This document shows, one piece after another, positions 24,537-34,752 of a stretch of 64,000 nt of DNA (position 1 is its first letter; each line of letters starts with the position of its first letter). Under the pieces are notes generated by a model, which did no database searches, was not told the DNA's origin, and saw nothing but the letters and a program-made list of their open reading frames with translations. This DNA is from Clostridia bacterium UC5.1-1D10. GTDB taxonomy: Bacteria > Bacillota > Clostridia > Lachnospirales > Anaerotignaceae. Location of the stretch: the NCBI GenBank assembly GCA_001304995.1, contig BBZU01000005.1, positions 62,001 through 126,000 of the forward strand, in the 5' to 3' direction. A program made the position numbers and the translations under genes.

Positions 24537-25049
24537 TTGGAAAGCGAAACAAGGCGGCAGAAGATAATAGAATTGCTCAAAAAGCAGGAAGAACCCATCA
24601 GCGGCAGTCAATTGGCAGAACAATTTGGTGTGACTCGTCAGGTCATCGTAAAGGATATGGGGATGATCAAAGCGGGAGGACTGCCTTTGCTTGCGACAGC
24701 AAAAGGGTATTTGCTCCAGAAAGAAACAGATGGCTTATGCAGACGGGAAATCCGTGTATGCCATAATCGAGAACAAATCGGCGATGAAATGCGGCTGATT
24801 GTAGATCTGGGGGGATACATATTGAATACCCATGTGGATCATCCCATATATGGCAGCGTTGGAGAATCTTTGCGCATCAAGAGCCGCAGGGATATCCAGA
24901 ATTTTCTGACAAAAACAGAAGAAACTGGGTGTATGCCCTTACTTGCGCTGACCAATGGGGTACATAGCCATACCATTGCCGCAGAAGATGAACAGACATT
25001 GGATGAAATCTGTGCGGAACTGCAAAATGCAGGATACTTGATGAAATAA
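24537..25049 (+). CDS. niaR: NiaR-type transcriptional repressor (HTH plus 3H domain)
   Basis: The 170-residue protein has a winged HTH (IIELLKKQEEPISGSQLAEQ then FGVTRQVIVKDMGMI) and a 3H domain with histidines in NTHVDHPIYG and NGVHSHTI that in NiaR bind metal and nicotinic acid. NiaR (YrxA) represses niacin uptake and NAD synthesis genes when niacin is plentiful. The start is TTG 24537, seven bases after GGGAGG. A terminator follows. The downstream EIIC-like gene is the nearest candidate target. Confidence 0.88.
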   Translation: MESETRRQKIIELLKKQEEPISGSQLAEQFGVTRQVIVKDMGMIKAGGLPLLATAKGYLLQKETDGLCRREIRVCHNREQIGDEMRLIVDLGGYILNTHVDHPIYGSVGESLRIKSRRDIQNFLTKTEETGCMPLLALTNGVHSHTIAAEDEQTLDEICAELQNAGYLMK

Positions 25050-25065
25050 ATTTATGTATGAACAG

Positions 25066-25106
25066 AAAGGATAAACCTCTTTGAAAGAGCGTTTATCCTT
25101 TTTTTA
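25066..25106 (+). terminator. Intrinsic terminator after niaR
   Basis: AAAGGATAAAC (25066-25076) pairs with GTTTATCCTTT (25091-25101), with further T after it. Confidence 0.85.
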
Positions 25107-25177
25107 TAGATTGTATCAAGAGAATGACTTGCTTTTTGAAGGGAAATATGATACCATACAACTCATGTAAATATAGG

Positions 25178-25187
25178 TGTATATACA
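25178..25187. promoter_or_regulatory. Candidate operator TGTATATACA
   Basis: A perfect 10-base palindrome lies 23 bases before the GTG start of the EIIC-like gene and downstream of niaR. Its fit to a NiaR site is untested. Confidence 0.35.
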
Positions 25188-25210
25188 TCTTGAAAGGGGC
25201 AGGATATTTC

Positions 25211-26287
25211 GTGGAAGCAAATACACTGTGGCAGAAAATACTCAAACGCTATTTTATCAATGGTCTAAATGGCATGGCTTTGGGGTTGTTCTGCACATTG
25301 ATTGTAGGGTTGATTATTAAACAAATCGGGACATTTATTGGTGGAGATGTGGGGGCGTTTGTTGTAGCATTGGGTAATTTTGCTACTATGTGCACAGGGG
25401 CAGCCATTGGTGTTGGTACGGCTTATGTGATGGAAGCGCCGAGAATGGTAGTCTTTTCCTCCGCTGTGACAGGGCTTTTGGGTGCAAACGCGGCTGCTTT
25501 TGCTAATGGAACATTGTTTCCGGAAACAGGCGGTATGCTCCTCAGCGGCGCAGGTGACCCTCTGGGGGCCTTCATTGCGGCCTTGGCGGGTCTGGAAATT
25601 GGGCGTCTGGTTTCCGGCAAAACAAAAGTGGATATTATCGTGACCCCTGTGGTGACCATTGGTGTAGGTGGTTGTATCGGAACGCTGATTGGGCCTCCTT
25701 TGTCTGCGGCTATGACACAATTGGGTGAATGGATTCGGGTAGCGACTTATTTGCAGCCTTTCCTCATGGGAATTGTTATTTCTGTTGTCATGGGGATTGC
25801 GTTGACATTGCCCATCAGTTCCGCGGCATTATCCATCATTCTGGGATTGTCCGGTCTGCCTGCTGGTGCGGCCACCGTTGGATGTTCCGCCCAGATGATC
25901 GGTTTCGCTGTTGCCAGCTTCCGGGAAAATAAATGGGATGGTTTGTTAGCACAGGGGATTGGCACTTCTATGCTGCAAATTTCCAATATTGTAAAGAATC
26001 CTTTGATCTGGATTCCGCCTACATTGACTTCGGCTATTTTGGGGCCTTTGGCAACGGTGGTTTTTCAGATGGAGAACAACCCTGCCGGCGGCGGTATGGG
26101 CACCAGCGGTCTTGTAGGGCAGATTATGACATGGCAGACTATGGCTGGCAGTCGGAGCGTGGGACTGCTTTTGTTCCAGATTCTTTTGCTCCACTTCATC
26201 CTGCCGGCGATTTTGTCTTTTGTTTTTTCTGAAATTATGCGGAAAAAAGGCTGGATTCGTTTTGGTGATATGAAACTGAATATTTGA
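25211..26287 (+). CDS. EIIC-like integral membrane protein (PTS_EIIC_2 type)
   Basis: The 358-residue polytopic protein is rich in glycine and looks like the stand-alone PTS_EIIC_2 family: NGLNGMALGLFCTLIVGLII, then GVGTAYVMEAPRMVVFSSAV and NNPAGGGMGTSGLVGQ. No EIIA or EIIB domain is fused or nearby, so it may not be a sugar phosphotransferase. GTG 25211 lies after GGCAGGA; the frame is open further upstream to ATG 25124, but that part overlaps a likely control region. Position after niaR and a palindrome hints at vitamin-type transport, which is speculation. Confidence 0.7.
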   Translation: MEANTLWQKILKRYFINGLNGMALGLFCTLIVGLIIKQIGTFIGGDVGAFVVALGNFATMCTGAAIGVGTAYVMEAPRMVVFSSAVTGLLGANAAAFANGTLFPETGGMLLSGAGDPLGAFIAALAGLEIGRLVSGKTKVDIIVTPVVTIGVGGCIGTLIGPPLSAAMTQLGEWIRVATYLQPFLMGIVISVVMGIALTLPISSAALSIILGLSGLPAGAATVGCSAQMIGFAVASFRENKWDGLLAQGIGTSMLQISNIVKNPLIWIPPTLTSAILGPLATVVFQMENNPAGGGMGTSGLVGQIMTWQTMAGSRSVGLLLFQILLLHFILPAILSFVFSEIMRKKGWIRFGDMKLNI

Positions 26288-26292
26288 TGTAA

Positions 26293-26322
26293 AAAAGCAT
26301 CGAAATATATTCCGATGCTTTT
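26293..26322 (+). terminator. Hairpin after EIIC-like gene
   Basis: AAAAGCATCG (26293-26302) pairs with CGATGCTTTT (26313-26322). The T tract is short, and the next hairpin may complete termination. Confidence 0.65.
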
Positions 26323-26362
26323 GTGATATATAAATATAAAGTATGAGAGGGATCTAAACAAG

Positions 26363-26393
26363 GAAAAGAACCCGAGGGAAGCGGGTTCTTTTC
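26363..26393. terminator. Second hairpin, perfect 12-bp stem
   Basis: GAAAAGAACCCG (26363-26374) pairs with CGGGTTCTTTTC (26382-26393) with a seven-base loop. It can act on either strand. The bases between it and the promoter at 26532 hold nothing I recognise. Confidence 0.6.
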
Positions 26394-26531
26394 AAAAGGG
26401 GAGGGTATGTATTACTATGTCTTCTTGCTTTGTCCTTGCTTTGGACACTTATAGAATACAAAATGACTGTGAATGGCGTGTGTAGAGAATGTAAACAATT
26501 TGTGAACAATTCCCCTTTTTTCGGGAAAAGA

Positions 26532-26560
26532 TTGCCATTTCATGCCGGAAAACGTATAAT
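26532..26560 (+). promoter_or_regulatory. Promoter of the YbaK-type gene
   Basis: TTGCCA (26532-26537) and TATAAT (26555-26560) are 17 bases apart; this supports the start at 26592. Confidence 0.7.
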
Positions 26561-26591
26561 GAAGCCATTGAAAGAAAAAGGGGGTACGCAT

Positions 26592-27080
26592 ATGTATCAG
26601 AAAGAAGATGTGAGAAAATTTTTGGATGAAAAACAGATTTCCTATGAATGGTTCGACCATAAAGCAGTATTTACCATTGATGAAATGCTGGAAATCGGTC
26701 TGGAAAAAGAAGAAGACATTGCCAAAAATCTGTTCTTGCGGGATAACAAAGGCAAACGTCATTTTCTGGTAGTCATCCGTGAAGATAAGCAGGCAGATCT
26801 GAAAAGTCTTGGTGAAAAAATCGGCGCAGGCCGTCTTTCTTTTGCCTCAGAAGAACGCCTCATGAAATATCTGGGGCTGACCAAAGGTTCTGTAACACCT
26901 TTTGGCATTCTCAATGATACAGATTGTGCTGTGGAAGTGATTTTTGACGAAGATTTTCGTAACATGGATGCCATTGGCGTACATCCCAATGACAATACGG
27001 CGTCTGTTTTCCTTGCCTTTTCCGATCTGGTACAGATCATTGAGGAACACGGCAATTCTGTTACATTTCTTTCCTTATAA
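26592..27080 (+). CDS. YbaK/ProX-type aminoacyl-tRNA deacylase
   Basis: The 162-residue protein is a YbaK/ProRS-associated (INS-like) domain that hydrolyses mischarged tRNAs, such as Ala-tRNA-Pro or Cys-tRNA-Pro. The signature GLTKGSVTPFGILNDTDC matches the ProX subgroup, as does the N-terminal half ending in KNLFLRDNKGKRHFLVVI, whose lysine lies in the active site. ATG 26592 follows GGGGG and a good promoter; longer in-frame starts lie upstream of that promoter. It is monocistronic, ahead of the miaB block. Substrate subtype is inferred. Confidence 0.88.
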   Translation: MYQKEDVRKFLDEKQISYEWFDHKAVFTIDEMLEIGLEKEEDIAKNLFLRDNKGKRHFLVVIREDKQADLKSLGEKIGAGRLSFASEERLMKYLGLTKGSVTPFGILNDTDCAVEVIFDEDFRNMDAIGVHPNDNTASVFLAFSDLVQIIEEHGNSVTFLSL

Positions 27081-27116
27081 TGTACGAGAAAAACCGCTTT
27101 TTCTGGGAATTTGCCA

Positions 27117-27145
27117 TTGAGGAACAAGTCGTATTGTGGTATACT
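27117..27145 (+). promoter_or_regulatory. Promoter of the miaB block
   Basis: TTGAGG (27117-27122) and TATACT (27140-27145) are 17 bases apart. Confidence 0.6.
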
Positions 27146-27204
27146 AAATCCAAATGCGGACAATTTCTGTTGTGCGCAGAATAACAATATAGAAAGGAAA
27201 TTCC

Positions 27205-28633
27205 ATGGAAAGACAAAGAACAACCGCCCTGCCTGCGGAAGCGGAGCTGGCGCGGCAAATGGAATATATCCGCGAGATTCGTCAGGAAAACGACAGATAT
27301 TTTGCGGAAACCGGCAAACACAAAAAGTTTTATAGCCTTGCCATGGGTTGTCAGATGAACGCCCATGACTCTGAAAAACTGGAAGGTATGCTGGACGAAA
27401 TGGGCTACGAACGTACCCAGGAAGAAACAGAAGCGGATTTCATCATCTACAATACCTGTTGTGTCCGTGAAAACGCGGAACTGAAGGTATACGGCAAACT
27501 GGGATGGCTGAAGCATTACAAAAAAGAAAACCCCGATGCGGTGGTAGCACTTTGTGGCTGTATGATGCAGCAGGATACGGTGCTGGAAACCATCCGTCAG
27601 AAATACCGCCACGTGGATTTGGTTTTCGGCACTTTCAATCTGTATAAGCTGCCGGAACTGATGAAAACCAGAGCAGAAAGCGGCTGTACTGTTTTCGATA
27701 TCTGGCAGGAAAATCAGGAAGTGGTGGAAGACCTGCCCAGCATCAGACATTTCCCTTATAAGGCAAGTGTCAATATTATGTTTGGGTGCAACAACTTCTG
27801 TTCTTACTGCATCGTGCCTTATGTGCGCGGCAGAGAACGCAGCAGAACACCGGAAGATATTCTGGCAGAAGTACGCAAACTGGCGGCAGACGGCGTAAAA
27901 GAAGTTATGCTGTTGGGTCAGAATGTAAACTCTTATGGTAAAAATCTGGAAAATCCCGTTTCTTCGCAGACTGCTGCGGATGGTAAATGAGGTGGAAGGC
28001 ATTGAACGTATTCGCTTCATGACTTCTCATCCCAAGGATATGTCCGATGAACTGATTCTGGCAATGAAGGAATGTGATAAGGTTTGTAAAAACCTGCATT
28101 TGCCTTTCCAGTCCGGCAGTACGGAGATCCTCAAGAAAATGAACCGTCATTACACCAAGGAAGGCTATCTGGAACTGGTGCGGAAAGTACGGGAAGCAAT
28201 GCCGGAAATCACACTGAGTACTGATATTATCGTTGGTTTCCCCGGTGAAACAGAAGAAGATTTCCAGGAAACACTGGATGTAATCCGCAAGGCACGTTAC
28301 TGCACTGCCTTTACATTCATTTATTCCAAACGGACAGGCACTCCTGCGGCGAAGATGGAAAATCAGGTGCCGGAAGATGTGGTAAAAGACCGTTTTGACC
28401 GTATGTTACAGGTATTGAACCCCATCGTTCACGAAGTAACAGAAGAACAGGTGGGCAAAGTCCTGCCCGTATTGGTGGAAGAAGTCAGCAAGCATGACGA
28501 AAACATTCTGACAGGCAGAACCGAACAGAATACACTGGTGCATTTTTCAGGCAGCAAAGACCTCATCGGTCAGATGGTGCCTGTGAAGATTATAGAAAAT
28601 AAGACATTTTATGTAATTGGAGAAAGGATTTAA
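27205..28633 (+). CDS. miaB: tRNA-2-methylthio-N6-dimethylallyladenosine synthase (apparent frameshift)
   Basis: MiaB is a radical-SAM methylthiotransferase that adds a methylthio group to i6A37 of tRNAs. Visible parts are the N-terminal UPF0004 domain with cysteines in [19 protein letters not shown] and LCGCM, the radical-SAM motif [17 protein letters not shown] (about residue 195), and a C-terminal TRAM domain. The frame breaks between 27958 and 27975: comparing frames, two bases are missing (one T after GTTTC and one C in GACTG); restoring both gives [14 protein letters not shown] and 476 residues. miaA lies in the same block and makes the i6A substrate. Confidence 0.92.
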
Positions 28634-28644
28634 GGTGAAACAAC

Positions 28645-29049
28645 ATGGCAAGCGTATTTGAATTGGCAAGAACATTGGGCGAAGAACTGCAGAAAACTCC
28701 TCAGGTAGAAGCACTTCTGGCTGCAAAAAAAGCATACGAAGAAGACCCTGAAATTTCCAAAGCAGTAGCAGAATATACACAGATGCACGAAGAATTCCAG
28801 GCAAAAATGCAGGCTGGCGGCATCGCTCCCGAAGAACAGAAAAAATTCGCGGAAGAAATGAAAGCTCGCGGCGAAATTATCAAAAACAACAAACTGGCTT
28901 CTGATCTGTATACAGCAGAAATGAACTTCAACAACTTCATGAATTCTGTATTCAACATCATCACAGCAACACTGGCTGGCGAAGATCCCGCAGAACAGGG
29001 CGGCGGCTGCAGCCCCAGCTCCTGCGCATCTTGCGGCGGCTGCCACTAA
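28645..29049 (+). CDS. YlbF-family protein with cysteine-rich tail
   Basis: The first 115 residues form a helical YlbF/YmcA (Com_YlbF, DUF964) domain: ARTLGEELQKTPQVEALLAA and later NNFMNSVFNIITATLAGED. In Bacillus such proteins join YaaT and influence RNase Y and sporulation. The tail GGGCSPSSCASCGGCH adds four cysteines and a histidine, suggesting binding of a metal or iron-sulfur cluster; the Bacillus complex is known to carry clusters. ATG 28645 follows AAGGTG. It lies 11 bases after miaB and ahead of mutS, a common clostridial order. Confidence 0.88.
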   Translation: MASVFELARTLGEELQKTPQVEALLAAKKAYEEDPEISKAVAEYTQMHEEFQAKMQAGGIAPEEQKKFAEEMKARGEIIKNNKLASDLYTAEMNFNNFMNSVFNIITATLAGEDPAEQGGGCSPSSCASCGGCH

Positions 29050-29082
29050 TGGCGCAGTAAGTGAAAAATATTGTGTGACAGT

Positions 29083-29113
29083 ACCCGAACTCCTGCAAAA
29101 CAGGGGTTCGGGT
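29083..29113 (+). terminator. Hairpin between ylbF-like gene and mutS
   Basis: ACCCGAACTCCTG (29083-29095) pairs with CAGGGGTTCGGGT (29101-29113). The following TTGCTTG is a poor T tract, so it may only reduce transcription into mutS. Confidence 0.55.
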
Positions 29114-29149
29114 TTGCTTGTAAAATAGCATAGGAAAGGAGGAAGATGG

Positions 29150-31770
29150 ATGGCGAAAATAACACCCATGATGGAGCAGTACTTTGCGATCAAAGAACAG
29201 TATAAGCATTGTCTGCTTTTTTTCCGCTTGGGCGATTTTTATGAGATGTTTTTTGAAGATGCCGTCATCGCCTCAAAAGAACTGGAAATTACATTGACGG
29301 GAAAAGACTGGGGACAGGAGGAGCGTGCGCCTATGTGCGGCGTGCCTTTCCACAGCGCCGATGGATATATTGCCCGTCTGGTGGAAAAAGGCTATCATGT
29401 AGCCATTTGTGAACAGGTGGAAGACCCCAAACAGGCAAAAGGCATTGTAAAACGGGAAGTCATCCGCGTCATTACCCCCGGCACTGTGTTAGATCATACA
29501 GTGCTGGACGAAAGTAAGAACAATTACATCATGTCTATTTTTGGCGGGAAAAACGGTTACGGCTTAAGTGTCTGCGACGTTTCCACAGGGGAATTCCAGA
29601 CGACAGAATTCCCGACCATTTTGGCTGCATCCCGTATTCTGGATGAAGTGGCACGTTTCTCTCCAGCGGAAGTGGTGTGCAATGAAGCCTTTTTGGAACA
29701 TCCTGTGGCAAAGGATTTGAAAGAGCGTTTCCGCATTGCTTTCAGCGATGTGGATAACCGTATGTTTGCCTATACCACAGCCAAAGATACGCTGGAACAT
29801 CATTTCCACGTATCTTCTCTGGATGGTTTTGGGCTGGCGAAAAAAGAAATTGCCGTTTCTGCCGCCGGAGGCTTGCTGTGGTACCTGCTGGAAACCCAGA
29901 AAAACGATCTGGAGCATATTTCTGTGCTGAAATATTATACCATTGGCGATTTTATGCCCTTGGACGTTGCCAGCCGGAGAAATCTGGAACTGACAGAAAC
30001 CATGCGGGAGAAAAACAAAAAGGGCTCTCTGCTGAGTGTGCTGGATGAAACCAAAACAGCCATGGGCGCCAGAACATTGAGAAAATGGGTGGAACAGCCT
30101 TTGCTTTCCGCAGCGGAAATCTGCAAACGTCTGGACGCGGTGGAAGAGCTGAAAAATGATTTGTTCCTGCGGGAAGAAATCAAGGATATTCTCCGTACCA
30201 TGTTCGACTTTGAACGTATCATGGGACGTGTGGTATATCAGACAGCCAATGCAAGAGAGTTGTCCATGCTGAAAAATTCCATTGAAAATCTGCCTTTGCT
30301 GAAACGGACACTTGGCAGATGCAAAAGCCCGTATTTGCAGGAAATCTATGAAAAACTAGACCCTCTGGAAAACATCCATGACCTGATCGATCAGGCAATC
30401 GTGGAAGACCCTCCTTTCTCTGTAAGAGAAGGCGGCATGATCAAGCATGGGTATTCCGATGAACTGGATACCTATACCAAAGCCAAAACAGAAGGCAAGG
30501 CTTGGATTGAACAAATGGAAGAAGAAGAACGGGAAAAAACAGGCATCAAAAACCTGAAAATCCGTTTTAATAAAGTTTTCGGCTATTATCTGGAAGTGAC
30601 TAAGTCCAATCTGGAAGATGTACCGGAAAACTATATCCGTAAACAGACTCTTGCCAATTGCGAGCGTTTCATTACACCGGAACTGAATGACCTGGCGGAA
30701 CTGATTCTGGGTTCTGAGGAAAAAATCGTAGACTTGGAGTACCAACTCTTTACAGAAATTCGTAATGCCGTTGCGGCAGAAGTGGAACGGATTCAGCTTT
30801 GTGCCCACATCATTTCTGTCATTGACGCATTGCAGTCCTTGGCAGAGGTTGCGGAAAAACAGAATTACACCAAACCAGTGGTGGATGAAGGCGACATCAT
30901 CGACATCAAAGAAGGGCGTCATCCTGTGGTGGAAAAGCCATGGCAGGACAGTTTATCTCCAATGATACTTATCTGGACAGCGGCGATACTCGGCTGGCAA
31001 TCATCACTGGGCCTAATATGGCAGGGAAATCCACATATATGCGGCAGACAGCCCTCATTGTACTTATGGCACAGATTGGCAGTTTCGTGCCTGCGTCTTC
31101 TGCCCATATTGGTGTGGTTGACCGTATTTTTACCCGTGTAGGGGCTTCTGACGACCTGAGTGCCGGGCAGAGTACCTTTATGGTGGAAATGACAGAAGTG
31201 GCAAATATTCTGCACCATGCCACACCCAAAAGTCTGCTGATTCTGGATGAAATCGGCAGAGGCACCAGCACGTTTGATGGCTTGAGTATTGCATGGGCAG
31301 TACTGGAATATATCGCGGACACAAAACATGTGGGAGCGAAAACCCTCTTTGCCACCCATTATCATGAACTGACAGAACTGGAAGGCAAACTGGCAGGGGT
31401 GAAAAACTACTGCATTGCCGTACAGGAACAGGGAGAGGACATTATCTTCCTGCGTAAAATCCAGCGGGGCGGCGCAGACCATAGCTATGGTGTGCAGGTT
31501 GCTCGTCTGGCAGGATTGCCGCCGAAAGTCATCAAACGCAGCAACCAGATTTTGAAGCAGCTCAACGCGGCAGATATTACGAAAAAAGCCAAAAAAATCG
31601 CGGTGGAATCCCAGGAACAGCAGGAAGAAACCGTACAGCAGGTAAATATGTTCAATATGGGTGAAATGCAGCTGACAGAAGAACTGAAACAGCTGGATGT
31701 CATGGCAATGACGCCCATTGAGGCCTTGCAAAAACTTTTTGACCTTCAGAAAAAGGCAAAGGGCATGTGA
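29150..31770 (+). CDS. mutS: DNA mismatch repair protein MutS (apparent frameshift)
   Basis: MutS recognises mismatches and small loops as an ATP-driven clamp. The mismatch-binding domain starts with [20 protein letters not shown] (phenylalanine wedge region), and the ATPase has Walker [14 protein letters not shown] near residue 620 and Walker [17 protein letters not shown] near 697. The frame breaks at the A run 30933-30936, four bases where five are needed; repair gives [15 protein letters not shown] and 873 residues. ATG 29150 lies seven bases after AGGAGG. mutL follows at 12 bases. Confidence 0.95.
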
Positions 31771-31782
31771 TAGAAAGGAGGA

Positions 31783-33777
31783 ATGTATTTGCAAAAGATA
31801 CAACTTCTTGACCAGAAAACAATCAATAAAATCGCGGCAGGGGAAGTGGTAGAATCCCCCAAGTCCGTTGTAAAAGAATTGACGGAAAATGCCATGGACG
31901 CTGGGGCTAGCACAGTGACAGTGGAAATCAAGGAAGGCGGCATTTCTTACATTCGTGTGACAGATAACGGATGCGGCATTCCAAAGGCACAGGTAAAAGA
32001 AGCCTTCCTTCGTCATGCCACCAGCAAACTGTCCCAGATTGAGGATTTGGAACACCTCTATACCATGGGGTTCCGTGGGGAAGCATTGGCATCCATTGCG
32101 GCTGTTTCTCAGGTGGAAATGACCACTCGCACCAAAGACGAGGAAACAGGCACCCGCATTGAAATCAGTGCCGGAGAGGTAAAATCCATACAGGATGTGG
32201 CATGCACCGAAGGCACAGCCGTCATTGTACGCAATCTCTTTTATAATGTGCCTGCAAGACGAAAATTTCTGAAAAAACCGGCAACGGAAAGCGGTTATGT
32301 TTCTGACCTCATGAACAAACTTGCGTTGGGACATCCAGAGCTTTCCTTCTGCTATATCAATAACGGCTCCACCATGCTCCATACAGCAGGAAATGGTGAC
32401 GCGAAAGCCTCTGTGTTTTATGTTTACGGCAAAGAAGCGGCGACTTCCATGATGGAAATTTCCTTTGAAAGAGGAGATTATCGTTTGTCTGGACTCATCG
32501 GAAAACCGGAATTGTCCAGAGGTAACCGCAATTATGAAAATCTGTTCATCAATGGTCGTTTCATCAAAAACCGCATTGTTTCCTCCGCCGTGGAGGATGC
32601 TTATAAAACCAGAATCATGATTGGGAAATTCCCTGTTTATGTGCTGAATCTGGAAGTGGACGCGGCTCAGGTGGATGTGAACGTTCATCCGGCAAAACTG
32701 GAAGTCCGGTTCAAAAATGATGACGAAGTTTATGACTTTTTCTATGATGCCATTTCTTCCGCTTTTCAGGATCAGGTGCTCATTCCCAGAAGCAGTTGGG
32801 AAAAGAAACCGGCGGCAGAACCAAAGCCACAGGTGGAACAGCAGAGTCTTGTGGATATGATTCTCCAGCGGAAAGCGGAATTGCCGGAAATGCCTGCGGA
32901 AGAAGAACAGGTTAAGCCGGAAAAAACTGTTGTCACAGAAAAATCTGTTCTTACAGAGAAACCGACAGTAGAAAAAACATACCATACACCAGTGTCGGAA
33001 CTGCCTAAGATGGGCGGTAGCCCCAGTGTAGACCAGCTTTTGAAACGGAAACAGCCGGAGCGGTCTGTGGTACGGGAAGAAGCGGTTTCCTATACAGCGG
33101 AAACCCCTGTGGTTCCGGCAGATTTTGCGGTGGATGGCATTGCGGAAGAAAAGCCTGTGGAAAAAGTGGAAACACCTTTGCAGAAACAGGCGTTTTTCCA
33201 TAATTATAAAATCATTGGACAGATTTTCCGCACGTACTGGATGGTGGAACAGGGAGATTGTGTGTACCTCATCGACCAGCATGCAGCCCATGAGCGGATT
33301 CTCTACGAAAATCTCATGAACCAGTTCCGTCAGGAGACAGTCATTTCTCAGCGTTTGGTGAGCCCGGTAATGTTGCGCCTGACACCTATGGAAACACAGA
33401 TATTGAAAGATAATCGGGAACTTTTGGAACGCTTCGGCTTTGGTTTTGAAGCATTTGGCAGCGATACCTTTGGTCTGAATGCTGTTCCCGTACTGCTGAA
33501 AGAACCCAGCGGTGTGGGATTTTTTACGGAAATACTGGATGCCATCAGTGATGGAACTGTTTCCAATGTATATGACACAAAAATTTTAGCGGTGGCAACC
33601 ATGGCATGCAAAGCGGCGGTGAAAGGCCATGACCGTTTGAGCATCCAGGAGGCGGAATCTCTCATTTCTCAGCTGTTAAAGCTGGAAAATCCCTTTACCT
33701 GCCCTCATGGACGCCCGACCATCATCGAATTGACCCGCTATGAACTGGAAAAGAAATTCAAACGCATACAGAATTGA
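31783..33777 (+). CDS. mutL: DNA mismatch repair endonuclease MutL
   Basis: The intact 664-residue MutL couples mismatch recognition to strand removal. The GHKL ATPase is at the N-terminus (KIAAGEVVESPKSVVKELTE, DNGCGI, GFRGEAL). A low-complexity linker spans about 340-440. The C-terminal domain has the endonuclease motif DQHAAHERILYE (near 498) with ACKAAVK and CPHGRP, so it nicks DNA itself, as in bacteria lacking MutH. The start is ATG 31783 after AAAGGAGG. miaA follows directly. Confidence 0.97.
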   Translation: MYLQKIQLLDQKTINKIAAGEVVESPKSVVKELTENAMDAGASTVTVEIKEGGISYIRVTDNGCGIPKAQVKEAFLRHATSKLSQIEDLEHLYTMGFRGEALASIAAVSQVEMTTRTKDEETGTRIEISAGEVKSIQDVACTEGTAVIVRNLFYNVPARRKFLKKPATESGYVSDLMNKLALGHPELSFCYINNGSTMLHTAGNGDAKASVFYVYGKEAATSMMEISFERGDYRLSGLIGKPELSRGNRNYENLFINGRFIKNRIVSSAVEDAYKTRIMIGKFPVYVLNLEVDAAQVDVNVHPAKLEVRFKNDDEVYDFFYDAISSAFQDQVLIPRSSWEKKPAAEPKPQVEQQSLVDMILQRKAELPEMPAEEEQVKPEKTVVTEKSVLTEKPTVEKTYHTPVSELPKMGGSPSVDQLLKRKQPERSVVREEAVSYTAETPVVPADFAVDGIAEEKPVEKVETPLQKQAFFHNYKIIGQIFRTYWMVEQGDCVYLIDQHAAHERILYENLMNQFRQETVISQRLVSPVMLRLTPMETQILKDNRELLERFGFGFEAFGSDTFGLNAVPVLLKEPSGVGFFTEILDAISDGTVSNVYDTKILAVATMACKAAVKGHDRLSIQEAESLISQLLKLENPFTCPHGRPTIIELTRYELEKKFKRIQN

Positions 33778-33786
33778 GGGATGTCC

Positions 33787-34749
33787 ATGAAAAAACCGCT
33801 TATTATCATTGGCGGGCCTACGGCCTGCGGCAAAACAGCCATGTCCATTTTGCTGGCAAAGAAAATCGGCGGCGAGATCATTTCTGCTGATTCCATGCAG
33901 GTTTATCGATATATGGATATTGGTACAGCAAAAGTGACGAAGGAAGAAGCCGACGGCGTACCTCATTACCTCATTGATGAATTTGATCCCGATGAGGAAT
34001 ATAATGTGATGATCTTCCAGCAGAAAGCCAAGGCTTATATGGAAGAAATCTGGGCAAAAGGAAAAATTCCCATTGTGGTAGGAGGCACCGGCTTTTATAT
34101 CAACGCATTGCTCTACGACAATGCTTTTACAGAAACAGACGGCGACGACAGTTTCCGTCAGGTATGCTACAAACAGGCGGAAACAGAAGGCCCGGAAGTC
34201 CTTTTTCAGAAACTCTTGGAAATTGACCCGGAATACGCCGCAACGACCCATGCAAACAATGTGAAGCGTGTGACACGTGCTTTGGAATATCACCACATGA
34301 CAGGGCAGAAATTTTCTGACCATAATGCGGAGCAGAAACAGAAAGAATCTCCTTATGCGGCGGCAGTCATCATTCTGACTATGGAACGTCAGAAGCTGTA
34401 TGAACGCATTGAACAGCGTGTAGACCTGATGATGGAAGCAGGTCTGCTGGAAGAAGTGAAAGGACTTTTGGACAGAGGCTATGACGGCAGTCTGGTTTCC
34501 ATGCAGGGGCTTGGATATAAGGAATTTTTACCATACTTTGCCGGAGAGATTTCTCTGAAAGATGCGGTAACAGAACTGAAAACAGGCACGCGCCGTTTTG
34601 CCAAACGTCAGCTTACCTGGTTCCGCAGACAGATCGACGGTCTGTGGATTGATCTTTCCCTGACAGATAAGGAAATGGCTCTTGTGGATATGCTGGATTA
34701 TGTGAAGCAGTGCGGCATTTCTCTGCCGGAAGAAAGCGGGGAGGCGTAA
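33787..34749 (+). CDS. miaA: tRNA dimethylallyltransferase
   Basis: MiaA transfers a dimethylallyl group to A37 of tRNAs reading U-starting codons, giving i6A that MiaB then modifies. The P-loop GGPTACGKTAMS and the following ISADSMQVYRYMDIGTAK are family signatures, and 320 residues is normal. I start at ATG 33787, seven bases after GAGGG; ATG 33781 abuts that site. It is packed tightly after mutL and three bases before the next gene, so the whole block from mutS is probably co-transcribed. Confidence 0.96.
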   Translation: MKKPLIIIGGPTACGKTAMSILLAKKIGGEIISADSMQVYRYMDIGTAKVTKEEADGVPHYLIDEFDPDEEYNVMIFQQKAKAYMEEIWAKGKIPIVVGGTGFYINALLYDNAFTETDGDDSFRQVCYKQAETEGPEVLFQKLLEIDPEYAATTHANNVKRVTRALEYHHMTGQKFSDHNAEQKQKESPYAAAVIILTMERQKLYERIEQRVDLMMEAGLLEEVKGLLDRGYDGSLVSMQGLGYKEFLPYFAGEISLKDAVTELKTGTRRFAKRQLTWFRRQIDGLWIDLSLTDKEMALVDMLDYVKQCGISLPEESGEA

Positions 34750-34752
34750 AGT

